From assembly GCA_002633005.1 (NCBI GenBank), contig NMRA01000210.1, positions 499,653-563,652 of the forward strand: a stretch of 64,000 nt of DNA. The letters run 5' to 3'. The stretch is from Phoronis australis (Eukaryota; Phoronida; Phoronidae). This document shows positions 23,901 to 31,646 of this stretch, piece by piece. How positions within the stretch are numbered: position 1 is the stretch's first letter; each line of letters begins with the position of its first letter. The notes under the pieces are model-generated. The model was not told where the DNA came from, did not search any database, and saw nothing but the letters and a program-made list of their open reading frames with translations. A program made the position numbers and the translations under genes.

Positions 23901-25427
23901 TCAAGTTGCACAAAAGTAGCAGAGAAATTGCCAAATTAATTTCACTTTCGTTTTGAGTATAGAGATTAGAGACAGGGCCCAGGTCTATTAAAGGCTTCAC
24001 GGTGCATGACACATAATCCGACGAGAAGAAGTAGATATTAAAAATCTTTTCAACTTACTGAGAGATTAGACTTTTCCCACAAGGAACCTCTTGCTGAGGG
24101 GTGTCCATGCTCACAATGAGGCGAGCAATGCAGTGGCTTTAACCATGTGATCGAATCACATTTCACAGATGCAACAATCCTTGCTTGTAAATCTCAAGTT
24201 TACACAAGTCTTTGTACATTTTCACCATGCATTACTTTCAAAGCATGTGTTCACACTAGCTTTACGCGCGAGTGTCTTGGGTCTACGTTAAACAGCCCTA
24301 GAGCGCTGCATAACGTCAACCCTTGATACGAAGGTGGAGATAAACTTTTGTTAATCATTGCTACCCTCTGTATCAAGACTGAGGTGTTTTTGTTCTTGCA
24401 GCTGGTCTCCATGCTGGATATTAAAGAAATCCTAACAGATTTTCAGAAGTTGAACAAAACAGAGAACTGTATTGTCGTTCATTTAAAAAATGACCAAAAG
24501 TTGGCTGTCACATCACCGGTAAGTCAACTACTACCACGTTAATACCGTTGCTCCTTGTGTCCGGGATCATATAGTGTCGCATGTTACTAGATCTAGACTT
24601 GCTATTGTTACTTTTTACCTAATACTTTATTGCCTTATAAAGTCTGTATAAAAAAATTACTCAGTTCCTGTTTTTACTCCAGCTCATGCACAAGTAAACG
24701 TTCATCGAATAAATTCCATTTTTCTTCAAATTAACTGGCTTCAAGTCAGCGCGAAGAAGACAAAGTTGTGATTAGTTGTTCACTCATTTCCTCACCCAGC
24801 GTTGACCTATTACTAGCGTTTGGAATCGCATTTAATAAGGTCATAGGATTTCTTTTATGCATTTAACTTTTTAAATAAAATGTAGTTACTTGGTTATGAG
24901 CATGTAGGCATTATTTTGATGCACGTAAAGACTCTGTGATCTTCAATATTAAAAAGTGGCTGTGGTTCTCTTAACCATTTTACACCATACCTGTGGTAAA
25001 TACTCTCACTGTGTAGTATTTATTTCATCTCTTTGAAATCCAATTTTCACCACCCTTCGTCATTTATTTATTATCTTAATTCTCAACCTATTTTAATTGC
25101 ATCTCTTTTACATGTATTTAAGTGTTGTTGTATTACTTAATTGTATTATATTACTGTTTTTTGTTATTGAGGGCCCTCTTGGAAAGCAGTGTACTTCTTG
25201 GTTATCGTATGGTTGAAACCAAATGTATGTCTCTGACCTGTGTAGTCTGTCTATAGGACAAGGTGTTGATTAACCAGTGGAAGGATGAGATCATCAATGG
25301 CTTCCGTATGTCCACTCAAATCATGGCCAACATGAACCCCAAAGCCTCCAAGATGTATGGCGCACAGTGTAACAATCACAACTCGAACCGACCACCTCTG
25401 GAACACCGCAACAGTAACGGCAGTTAA
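5895..25427 (+). CDS. GRK2: GRK2/GRK3-type G-protein-coupled-receptor kinase, 15 exons, 5'-incomplete
   Basis: This gene encodes a beta-adrenergic-receptor-kinase-type Ser/Thr kinase that phosphorylates agonist-occupied GPCRs at the plasma membrane and is recruited by G-beta-gamma. Fifteen exons join in frame (1848 nt; 615 residues plus TAA), every junction is GT-AG and every phase matches. In order they give the C-terminal part of the RGS-homology domain (about residues 1-95), the AGC kinase domain (about 104-370) with glycine loop [10 protein letters not shown], catalytic Lys136, YRDLK (Asp234) and DLG (Asp252) in place of DFG, the AGC tail with [13 protein letters not shown], and a PH domain (about 470-580). 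The PH domain places it in the GRK2/3 subfamily rather than GRK1/4/5/6/7. Human GRK2 has about 84 more N-terminal residues; I found no exon for them in 1-5894, so they are probably upstream. Exons are joined = 5895-5996, 6335-6421, 8811-8872, 9508-9559, 11369-11560, 13770-13982, 14534-14628, 16258-16365, 16889-16955, 17689-17789, 18128-18290, 21238-21400, 23100-23254, 24402-24518, 25257-25427. The symbol is by family; it is likely the invertebrate co-orthologue of GRK2 and GRK3. Confidence 0.95.
6335..6421 (+). CDS. GRK2: GRK2 exon: RGS-homology domain, second segment
   Basis: This exon has 29 codons in phase 0, with acceptor CTTCTTTCAG and donor [20 protein letters not shown] aligns with PFSKSATEHVQGHL of the mammalian protein. 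The middle is divergent and slightly longer than in human, as is usual for this loop. Confidence 0.9.
6465..6585 (+). repeat. Minisatellite, ~42-bp unit, about 3 copies
   Basis: Units contain CACTGAGTTA, GTGAGAGTTGAGACAGA and a variable GACCAACTAAT-like block. A single related unit is at 8470 (GAGTTGAGACTGATTGGCCA). Confidence 0.7.
6590..7370 (+). repeat. CTAGTGG-family repeat, dispersed copy in GRK2 intron
   Basis: This is a diverged copy with GAGCCCCCTAGTGGCAG at 6681, T-rich runs, and blocks such as GGATTTTTATGAACTTTGGC and TTCATTAAATTTGGCAAAT that match the downstream array. It directly abuts the TIR transposon copy at 7371. Confidence 0.65.
7371..8030. mobile_element. TIR DNA transposon, copy 2 (one end only)
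   Basis: It begins TACCGTATTCGCCGTAATAA at 7372 and continues about 650 bp that matches the reverse complement of copy 1, including CACGTGACGTTTGTTTTGAA and GTAGCGCGCGCTTCCTGGCC near 7980. The other terminal repeat is missing, so the copy is truncated within the GRK2 intron. Confidence 0.75.
8811..8872 (+). CDS. GRK2: GRK2 exon: [12 protein letters not shown] segment
   Basis: This 62-nt exon ends in phase 2 (AG, with T from the next exon, giving Ser). [20 protein letters not shown] is nearly identical to the family helix preceding the kinase domain. The acceptor is CATTTTTCAG and the donor GTGAGT. Confidence 0.94.
9508..9559 (+). CDS. GRK2: GRK2 exon: [18 protein letters not shown]
   Basis: This 52-nt exon completes the split Ser codon and ends in phase 0. 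It encodes [17 protein letters not shown], matching [17 protein letters not shown], the link from the RGS-homology domain to the kinase domain. The acceptor is TGATTTCAG and the donor GTAAGT. Confidence 0.94.
10588..10660 (+). mobile_element. tRNA-like sequence, probable SINE head
   Basis: GTAGTGGTTAAGTACTGG resembles box A and GGTCCATAGTTCAATCCCA box B at tRNA spacing. The acceptor arms do not pair, so it is more likely a SINE head than a tRNA gene. Confidence 0.5.
10808..11103 (+). repeat. Minisatellite, 31-bp unit, about 9.5 copies
   Basis: Near-identical units contain GTGTATGTCCTGTTGAGCAG followed by CTCACTGTTGG. Outer copies are more diverged (CTACTG, CTGTCGGG, CTGATGGG) than central ones, the usual pattern of homogenisation. 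It lies in the GRK2 intron before the kinase N-lobe exon. Confidence 0.95.
11369..11560 (+). CDS. GRK2: GRK2 exon: kinase N-lobe, glycine loop and catalytic lysine
   Basis: This exon has 64 codons in phase 0. It starts [13 protein letters not shown] and carries the ATP-binding glycine loop [10 protein letters not shown] and the catalytic Lys in [11 protein letters not shown]. It is nearly identical to mammalian GRK2 across the whole exon. The acceptor is CTTTTCAG and the donor GTAGGT. Confidence 0.97.
11690..12232 (+). repeat. CTAGTGG-family repeat, dispersed copy with intact right end
   Basis: It contains three CTAGTGG cores (about 11952, 11983 and 12131), the phrase GATGATTGTGAAAATTG-like shared with the array, and the terminal block ending CCCTCCGCATGGCTCTTGTTG that is also seen at 25640. 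Confidence 0.7.
13464..13707. mobile_element. GGGCTTGGAA-end element, copy 1
   Basis: Starts AGCTTGGAATTTTCC and ends GTCATTGCAAGGGCT, degraded inverted ends. The T-rich interior (GAGGATTTCATCTTTTTTGG onwards) matches the element at 56110 over about 220 bp. Confidence 0.65.
13770..13982 (+). CDS. GRK2: GRK2 exon: hinge to catalytic loop (YRDLK)
   Basis: This exon has 71 codons in phase 0 and contains [15 protein letters not shown] and the catalytic loop VVYRDLK. The start has tandem acceptors (CAGGAG): the first gives STG-EGSPF, one residue longer than human STG-DCPF but equal to the Drosophila spacing as I recall it; using the second would remove Glu166 and restore the human length. The donor is GTAACA. 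Confidence 0.95.
14112..14226. mobile_element. Palindromic MITE, copy 1
   Basis: This element of about 110 bp is nearly a full inverted repeat: GCAACAGTCTGACG...GAGAACCAGTT and AACTGGTTCTCAAAATGC...TATATCAGACTATTACC. RNA from it would form a long hairpin. The same element occurs at 17285 and 21836. Confidence 0.75.
14534..14628 (+). CDS. GRK2: GRK2 exon: PANILLD to PHASV, DLG motif
   Basis: This 95-nt exon ends in phase 2. It encodes [20 protein letters not shown] with Asp252 of the DLG metal-binding motif, then [11 protein letters not shown] and the first two bases of a Val codon. The acceptor is TTATTTCCAG and the donor GTACGT. Confidence 0.96.
15240..15742 (+). pseudogene. Non-LTR retrotransposon fragment, RNase H C-terminus and zinc-knuckle-like tail
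   Basis: An open frame of about 165 codons ends in TAA within GRK2 intron 7. It carries AIPVSYGCC, then [20 protein letters not shown] followed by [20 protein letters not shown]. The LTGH segment and the C-x2-C...H-x4-C pattern are typical of the C-terminus of LINE polyproteins with an RNase H domain (Jockey/I-like groups). An in-frame TGA lies just upstream at about 15236, so the copy is 5'-truncated or decayed and not autonomous. Sequence after 15785 is lost in an assembly gap. Confidence 0.75.
15786..15972. other. Assembly gap (187 N)
   Basis: This is a run of N in GRK2 intron 7, directly 3' of the LINE fragment. Reading frames reported through it are meaningless. Confidence 0.99.
16258..16365 (+). 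CDS. GRK2: GRK2 exon: [10 protein letters not shown] activation segment
   Basis: This 108-nt exon runs from phase 2 to phase 2. It encodes [14 protein letters not shown] and [18 protein letters not shown], the P+1 loop and F-helix region, almost identical to the family. The acceptor is TTAATTGCAG and the donor GTGAGT. The sequence gap at 15786-15972 lies in the preceding intron and does not touch coding sequence. Confidence 0.96.
16889..16955 (+). CDS. GRK2: GRK2 exon: [18 protein letters not shown]
   Basis: This 67-nt exon starts by completing a Gly codon and ends in phase 0. [18 protein letters not shown] is identical to mammalian GRK2 over its length; the exon then ends TMTM. The acceptor is TTTGCAG and the donor GTGAGA. 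Confidence 0.96.
17282..17397. mobile_element. Palindromic MITE, copy 2
   Basis: It has the same structure as the copy at 14112: GCAATAGTCTGTCTGATATA at the left and TATGTCAGACTTTTGCC at the right, with diverged central arms (GGAAACCAGTTAATG, GAAAACTGATTCTC). Confidence 0.75.
17689..17789 (+). CDS. GRK2: GRK2 exon: kinase C-lobe, [16 protein letters not shown]
   Basis: This 101-nt exon ends in phase 2. It encodes [20 protein letters not shown] and [14 protein letters not shown], matching [29 protein letters not shown] in the family. The acceptor is GTGTCCAG and the donor GTAAGG. Confidence 0.94.
18128..18290 (+). CDS. GRK2: GRK2 exon: end of C-lobe and AGC tail
   Basis: This 163-nt exon reads from [20 protein letters not shown] to [20 protein letters not shown]. 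The second stretch is the hallmark active-site tether and C-tail of GRK2/3. It ends in phase 0, with acceptor ATCACCAG and donor GTAATA. Confidence 0.96.
18386..18864. mobile_element. GGGCTTGGAA-end element, copy 2
   Basis: Inverted ends GGGGCTTGGAATTTTCCG and TCATTCCAAGCCCTG enclose about 480 bp; the left interior (GCGGATTTCCGCTTTTTTC) resembles the other copies, while the middle holds extra sequence not seen in them. Confidence 0.6.
20638..20900. mobile_element. CTAATCTTTTT-end TIR element, copy 1 (partial)
   Basis: The left half matches the left half of the 23584 element (GAACTCGAA, TTTGGCATTTT, CTAC-TTTGT-CGAACTCAAGA, GTCT-TTA-TCT-TG). The right inverted end is not recognisable. Confidence 0.55.
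21238..21400 (+). CDS. GRK2: GRK2 exon: [14 protein letters not shown]-terminal RGS helices
   Basis: This 163-nt exon encodes [20 protein letters not shown] and [18 protein letters not shown], the helices that close the RGS-homology domain after the kinase domain. A basic KRRQKPK stretch leads to the PH domain. It ends in phase 1; the acceptor is TCTTGTAG and the donor GTAGGT. Confidence 0.95.
21836..21945. mobile_element. Palindromic MITE, copy 3
   Basis: This is the best-preserved arm pairing of the three: ACTGATATAACGTGCC, TTTTGAGAACCAGTTT and AAACTGGTTCTCAAAA, then GTTATATCAGACTATTGCCG. The spacer is about 25 bp. Confidence 0.75.
23100..23254 (+). CDS. GRK2: GRK2 exon: PH domain, first half
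   Basis: This 155-nt exon encodes [20 protein letters not shown] and [14 protein letters not shown], matching [33 protein letters not shown] of the mammalian PH domain, which binds PIP2 and contributes to G-beta-gamma binding. It ends in phase 0; the acceptor is GCTGGTAG and the donor GTAAGG. Confidence 0.94.
23584..23985. mobile_element. CTAATCTTTTT-end TIR element, copy 2
   Basis: An element of about 400 bp with imperfect inverted ends of about 75 bp: CAGGGCCTAGTCGCTAATCT at the left and the complement of AGAGATTAGAGACAGGGCCC at the right. It lies in the intron between the two PH-domain exons of GRK2. Confidence 0.6.
24402..24518 (+). CDS. GRK2: GRK2 exon: PH domain, second half
   Basis: This exon has 39 codons in phase 0, reading [10 protein letters not shown] through [18 protein letters not shown]. 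It aligns with the mammalian SLLTMEEI and CLLLKIRGGKQFILQCDS strands but is more divergent than the kinase exons, as expected for this domain. Confidence 0.9.
25030..25210 (+). mobile_element. LINE 3' end, copy 2, just upstream of the GRK2 terminal exon
   Basis: It matches the minus-strand copy at 3672 (TATCTTAATTCTCAACCTAT, TGAGGGCCCTCTTGGAAAGC). The 371-bp duplication containing the GRK2 exon begins within this remnant. Confidence 0.6.
25257..25427 (+). CDS. GRK2: GRK2 terminal exon, PH C-helix and tail (copy 1)
   Basis: This exon has 56 codons plus TAA, with acceptor [24 protein letters not shown] is the PH-domain C-terminal helix, equivalent to VQWKKELRDAYREA, part of the G-beta-gamma-binding region. 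The remaining tail (about 35 residues, Asn/Ser-rich) has no Ser-Pro or Thr-Pro, so the mammalian ERK target site is not recognisable. A second copy lies 473 bp downstream. Confidence 0.92.
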   Translation, partial: DKVLINQWKDEIINGFRMSTQIMANMNPKASKMYGAQCNNHNSNRPPLEHRNSNGS

Positions 25428-25541
25428 GCTGGTTAGGTGACGTGGTGAAATCCAATCATGAAATCCTGGTGGTGGCAACGATAGGAACTGCCGAGGACAG
25501 CCTGTTGAGACCGTGTCACCAGTTGATGTCAGACGGGGCAG

Positions 25542-25542
25542 N
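25542..25542. other. Single-N contig join with duplicated flank (371 bp)
   Basis: The 25171-25541 segment recurs at 25644-26014, offset 473 bp, with about three substitutions. This duplicates the GRK2 terminal exon. Confidence 0.85.
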
Positions 25543-25640
25543 CTGGCCACTTTATGGTACCAATAAACAACCCTAGAAGGATACCGTATGCGGTGCAATT
25601 GTGGGCGCATTTCAACGCTCCGCGTTTCTCTTGTTGTTGT
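25543..25640 (+). repeat. CTAGTGG-family repeat, right-end fragment between GRK2 exon copies
   Basis: This 98-bp fragment immediately follows the single N at 25542. It matches the last 100 bp of the copy ending at 12232 (AATAAACACCCCTAGAAG-like then GCGCATTT and CTCCGCG). Confidence 0.65.
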
Positions 25641-25729
25641 TGGGGGCCCTTTTGGAAAGCAGTGTACTTCTTGGTTATCGTATGGTTGAAACCCAATGTA
25701 TGTCTCTGACCTGTGTAGTCTGTCTATAG

Positions 25730-25900
25730 GACAAGGTGTTGATTAACCAGTGGAAGGATGAGATCATCAATGGCTTCCGTATGTCCACTCAAATTATGGC
25801 CAACATGAACCCCAAAGCCTCCAAGATGTATGGCGCACAGTGTAACAATCACAACTCGAACCGACCACCTCTGGAACACCGCAACAGTAACGGCAGTTAA
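25730..25900 (+). pseudogene. GRK2: Duplicate of the GRK2 terminal exon (copy 2, probable unmerged contig overlap)
   Basis: This is a second copy of the terminal exon with its acceptor, encoding the identical protein; the one coding change noticed (ATC to ATT) is synonymous. It sits in a 371-bp near-identical repeat (25171-25541 and 25644-26014) with a single N at 25542 at the end of copy 1. Two other single-N positions in the window are also flanked by duplicated sequence, so an unmerged allelic contig overlap is the simplest explanation. A real tandem exon duplication is not excluded, because the 100 bp before copy 2 is a different mobile-element fragment. Confidence 0.8.
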
Positions 25901-27751
25901 GCTGGTTAGGTGACGTGGTGAAATCCAATCATGAAATCCTGGTGGTGGCAACGATAGGAACTGCCGAGGACAGCCTGTTGAGACCGTGTCACCAGTTGAT
26001 GTCAGACGGGGCAGGACTGTGGCACAGTCACTGGGCATCATGTGGAGCGGCTGACATTTTGTATGTTTCTAAACACCATTTTGGTTTATGTCAGTGAACA
26101 CGCTTCCAACAAACTGTAACATCAGCGGGTTTATTTTTGTATATTTATTGTTTTGTTCTTCTTCAATTGGTCTGCCGCTGCGCCGATTTGATCATTAGCC
26201 TGGACTGTGAGTTTGTTAGCTGACCAAGTGGGGGTGCTGCAGGGTGATGGTTGCTAGGTAACACGCCTACAAGTGTGTTGAGGAACTCTTGGTAAATGGC
26301 TGTTTCCTTCTGAATGATAAAATTGGAACTAGGCGATAATGTTGAACGCAGTGTTGTGTGTCACCAGTGAGCATGTGATAGCGATTTTTTAATTGTTGAT
26401 TTATTATCAGAGTTAACGTATCAAACTCAACATGAGGTTATAACGAGCCTATTTAGGGAAAAGTGACTTATGGCTTAAGACGGGAGTTTCATTTTATGTT
26501 TATAATTCATTTTACCCTTCTATAGTCAGGACAAATATTTCTAAAAAATGAATTAATCTCAATTCAGTGCAGAACGTTGATGAGATGGTGTCTTTAAATT
26601 GTCACTAATTTGAGGTGTGCTGACAAGTGCATTGAAAAAACTTTGTTCTGTAATATTGTAAAGAGGGAGAATAAGGAAAATTTCAGACTTGAGGCTTAAG
26701 TCACTTTTCATAAGGTAGGCCCTAGAACAGTGTGTTAGAGGCACAATTTTATATTGCTTGTACGTTGGCAGTTGTATTTTGTCAGTGTTGTTCATAGTCG
26801 AATCAGATTACTCGTCGGTGTCTTACAGGCTCCTATGCTGAGTTTTGGAGGTATGGCCTATTTCTACATGTTTATGTTGACAGAAGGCTACACCAATGTT
26901 CTGTTGATCTAACATTAGTGTTCACATTACATTGCCGTCAAAAACCAGGAATGATCAGACAGGGTGGATATAAATGTATGTACTGGTATTTGCATGGATG
27001 ACTCTGTTGATAACTTACGAATTAAGATTTTCAACTTCAGATGGCAAATGAAAATGTAAAAAATGAAAGCTCGTTTGGAAACGTATTGGCTTGCTCTGTG
27101 AGAGTTATTGTGTGACACCTCGGCTCATGAACCTTCCTACAGTGTTTGGCTGAACTTGATGGTACAATTAATGGTTCCACTGTTCATTGGTATGATTTGC
27201 CTTGCAGAGCACTGTTCTCAATGTTTAATGAATCTCACGTTTCAAGAATCTTTTGTCCTCAAGTATGTTAAGCAATGACACTGTCTGATAATGGCGTCTC
27301 TCGACAGCGCCTTCTGTTTGTGGTCCTTGAAAGGACTGTGGTCTTGCTGTGCTGTATTGTCTTAAGTGCACTAGTAGGTCTGGTTTACCAGTCAATACAA
27401 CAGCATAATGCTAAACAACTGTTTGTTCACAACATTCTTTACCGGTGTCCCCAGTTGACGTTTGACGTCAATAGTTCAGACTAGGAGTCCATTGCTGCTT
27501 TTTGTCTACTCTATATTGTTCATGGTGTGGAAAATGTGATCATTTTACAGTTTCCATCCACCAGTTATCAGTCTTAATTTATTTAATGTCTTAAAACCTA
27601 TTCATTCGGGTAGGGCAATGTAGTTAAAGCGCTTGCCTGTGTCTGCTCTGTCCATACTTGATGTGGATTCACCGAGTCTTCAACCTGGCTTCTTACAGTA
27701 GAGGCTGTGTTTGTATTGGCTGTATGTAAAGTGACAGTCCTTGGCGAGTAT

Positions 27752-27906
27752 CAGGAGTGGATCCAGGATTTTGAGTTATGGGGGGCCTGGGCAGAATATT
27801 AGCCGGAATTTTGCCTGCCAGACATTCGCACCCCTAAACTAATGGAATCCGGGAGAATTTTAGGGGGGGCATGCCTCCCTTGGCCCCCCTCTAAATCCGC
27901 CACTGA
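27752..27906. mobile_element. hAT-like MITE remnant (CAGTGGCGGAT ends), with duplicate at 28114-28268
   Basis: Ends GAGTGGATCCAGGATTTTGA and CTCTAAATCCGCCACTGAG are the inverted CAGTGGCGGATCCAG type known from hAT MITEs. The second copy is part of the contig-end duplication around the N at 28022. A lone similar end, CAGTGGCGGATCTAGGAT, is at 31537. Confidence 0.55.
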
Positions 27907-28021
27907 GTACAGTTATTAAATCTGGTTAGTGATCTGTCACAGAACACAATATCCGCGAGGCTGCCTCACTCCATCTGTCTTGTGCTTCTCTTGCGGGTCC
28001 CTGCTGTTCATCATGTCAACC

Positions 28022-28022
28022 N
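28022..28022. other. Single-N contig join with duplicated flank (361 bp)
   Basis: The 27661-28021 segment recurs at 28023-28383 with roughly ten differences. The two copies directly flank the N, as expected for overlapping contig ends that were not merged. Confidence 0.9.
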
Positions 28023-31000
28023 ATGTGGATTCACTGAGTCTTCAACCTGTCTTCTTACAGTAGAGGCTGTGTTTGTATTGGCTGTACGTAAAGTGACAGT
28101 CCTTGGTGAGTATCTGGAGTGGATCCAGGATTTTGAGTTATGGGGGGCCAGGGGAGAATATTAGCCGGAATTTTGCCTGCCAGACATTCGCACCCCTAAA
28201 CTAATGGAATCTGGGAGAATTTTAGGAGGGGCATGCCTCCCTTGGCCCCCCTCTAAATCCGCCACTGAGTACAGTTATTAAATCTGGCTAGTGATCTGTC
28301 ACAGAACACAATATCCGCGAGGCTGCCTCACTCCATCTGTCTTGTGCTTCTCTTGCGGGTCCCTGCTGTTCATCATGTCAACCTGGACATCCCACGGCAG
28401 AATATAGCTGTCATGTTCCCACATAGAATTACTTTTGTTTCGGAAAGACGCTGACAGTGTAATCACTTCATCTAGCTTCTTCTTTTCTTGCAATTTTTGT
28501 AAGATTTTTAGGATCTGAAAACTAGTCCCCTACTCCAGGGTGGCCTGTTGTCAACAATGCTATGGTTTTAAATTGAAGGGGAGTAATCTGGCGTCTTGGG
28601 TCCTCTTTCCTACACCACATAATTGTGTATATGAGTGTCATGATCTGTGTAGACTCGCTGGACGGACGTTTTAATAGCAAGTGTATTTTTACTATTCATA
28701 ATCATTATATGTATTTGTACATAAAGTTGATCTAATCCACGTGTGGAAGCTGTTTACTTAGACGTTCATGGTATGTGTTCTGTCCTCAGACCGGCTTGGC
28801 TATTGTTTGTCCGCACAACTTTGCCTTCCTTTAGTGTCGTTGTAAATAGGTGTAAAGTGAACAAATTAAGGTGAATTGTAAAGCTTTTACTGACTGCCAG
28901 TCAACCAGTCAATTGTTGGTCCCTACAGTTTTTCAAGTTGACATTGTTTGCTTCTGCCCATACAGGGTCATCGTCAACCTTTGGATGTTTCGTTGTTTTA
29001 GTCATCCTAAGCTTTTTGCCTATCAAGTCTATTTACGGCTCTTATCTTCAGTGCAATATTGTGATTTAAGTGATTATATATATAAATATTAAAGTTCTTG
29101 CAGGTAAAATAAAATTTCACTGTGTTTATAGGAGTTAGTTTTCGTTCTTATTGGGCTGTTCTGGATCGATACAACCACAGAGAAGTGCCTTTGGACATCC
29201 GTGAGAACTACAACTCTGATAATTGCGGCAATTCGGAGGACAAATGGTCAATTTTAAATACACTCAATGAAAGAATATATGTTCCATCATCAATACTAAT
29301 AGGTTGCCGTCCTGTCCTAACTTTGATCAGAGGCATTCCAGTTCAGCCGACTTGGCAAAGTTTCACATACTTTTCTGTAACCATTTTAAGACATTTTAAT
29401 TGTTTTGACAGAAAATCGAAACTTAAACTTTGGAACATTAAGAATGTTTTAGTAATTTCGTCAAAAAACTCTCCAGAGTACCTTTTGTCAAACACTACAG
29501 AAGCTTAAAAGGATGGGTTTCGTTTTTGTTTTTGATCATCTCTGAACTCGTCGGCAATTTTCGCGCCTCTAACCGATGTTCATCGCTAACGTGGATGGCC
29601 GTATTTTTTTAATGCTAGAGAATTTTCGTGATTTTGTTTTTAACAACTGTGCACTGTCTTAACATACGAATCGATTTATAATGGCCTACTTAAATTGCCG
29701 CCATGACTTGACAAGCCCGTAAGAAGGAAAAATTATTGGGGGGGGGCACAAACCAATTATAGTTTTTTTCCATATTCAGGCTTCAACTTAATTCCCTGAA
29801 TCGTCATCATTTCTTAAAAGATTAGTTTCTAATTACCAAAAATCATTTATTAACCTGTCGGTTTTCGTAGATACATAAACATGTAAATCAGAAACCAACG
29901 AATTTGTTAATCAAAACGGAATGTTAGAAGCATTTTCCGCATGCATGCTCGCAGACTTTTGACGGGTAACCGGGGGAATACGGGGTTTGGGCATTCATAG
30001 TGAGGTGTATTTTTGGTCTTTCCGATGTATCTATAACAGTTCACGAATTTAACTTGACCTCAAGAAAACGCTGAAATATATATTTAATTCGTTTATTATT
30101 GCGAGTATTTGGGTACACTCGTTCGACATGAACACGGTTACTCTAATGGTAGCCCCGACAGCAGTGTTTTCCACATGTGGGAATTTCTTACAAACAACTC
30201 AAAGAAACCATCTTCAAAAGAGATACTATTCTTGTGATAATGTGGGAAACAGTAACATTAATTTATTACTAACCATAGGAAATAGTCCTTTTGTGTCATT
30301 AACAAGCAATGGTCTTCACGTTCTTTAAAATTCCTTACTCCTTTACGATGGTGGTCAATCATGTTGTATTTTTACAAAATTTGTTGGTTGTTTGAGCCGA
30401 ATGTCTTGATACTGCTGTGCTGTACATGAATGTTTTGCGCTTTTTGATGAATTTCGAATCGCAACTTCCCTCGTGAATACTTGTCAGTGTCGGATTTACA
30501 TGTAAAGACGGACAAAGGGACATTTCTCCGAACTGCTCCACCGAGAGAGGGTCCCGTCTGAAATGCGACACCTTAACAATGAAAACCTAAACATCATTAA
30601 GCTTGGAAAGAGTGACAGTTCATTCCACCGTCGTGTGGTCAGACGGCGGCGCAGGAAGTGACCTTCTTCAACATGAAAGTTGGTTTCACGATTTCACAAA
30701 AACAGGAAAATAGACGTAATCGAATCCAACATTGGGTCCTCTCTCCGTGAGCTTACCCTTAAGAATTTGTCAATAGAAATATAAAAACTGTGGTCACTTG
30801 AATGTCATAAATGACCTCCTTCAGACGTGGGCCCCCTCTCTATGAAAATATCTATATTTTCAAAAATCAAGAAATGAGCAGCAATTGATGATATCTGTCA
30901 GGTCATCAATTTTTCTCAAGTGATATACAATTCGAAAAAAGCGACATTCTTCTCCGTTATCCTTTTCCAGAGAGGGGCCCCTGGAAAAATATGGTTTTGC

Positions 31001-31645
31001 AGTTGCAAAATTGACTTACTGAATTTAAAAATCCAGTAAATTATACGCTCCACAAAAGCTTCGCTTTATAGATTTTCTCGATTTTTCGAAATGTGTGTAG
31101 GAGTGATTACGTGCACGTTTCCACTGAGGTGCGTTTAGACGACCTGTGCTGTGAAAGCGGATACCACAGCAACAATGCCATGGCCAGGATCTCAAAAGGT
31201 AAACCATGCACTGATACAGAGTTGTAAAATGTCCTCTTGAGTTTTCTCTCTTATCCGTATTTAGCAGTCTTTCTTTTCTCGACTGTCCCCGCCCCACGCG
31301 TCGGTTGCCACGGGTTAACCCTAACGCCTGAAAATTTTGGGGGGCCCGTGCCTCCCCGCTTCCTACGGCCCTGCTTGATGATTAAGTTAAGCAGAGAAAG
31401 CGCGACAAAAGAACCCATAGCGTGTCTGCGTGTACATGAAAGTAACCAGTGACAGACAAAACAGTTGCTGCCTGACCTAGCCGTAAAAGTCGAGGTGCTC
31501 CGTTCATTCACTTTTCAACCCGCAGTTCCTTGACAGTGGCGGATCTAGGATATCACAAGGGGGTCCAACATTTTTTCTTTGAGCATTTGCGCAAACCACG
31601 ATTGCAGATGCGCATAGCACCGAATGGGGGGGGGGTTTCAACTAA

Positions 31646-31646
31646 N
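31646..31646. other. Single-N contig join with duplicated 20-bp flank
   Basis: A poly-G run plus TTTCAACTAA ends at 31645 and starts again at 31647 (10 versus 11 G). The overlap was probably missed because of the homopolymer. Confidence 0.85.

Noticed and set aside
27615-27680. Possible tRNA-like box A (GGGCAATGTAGTTAAAGCGC)
   Set aside because: No convincing box B at the right distance.
29122-29508. 128-codon plus-strand open frame downstream of GRK2
   Set aside because: No domain seen; composition resembles the surrounding AT-rich DNA.
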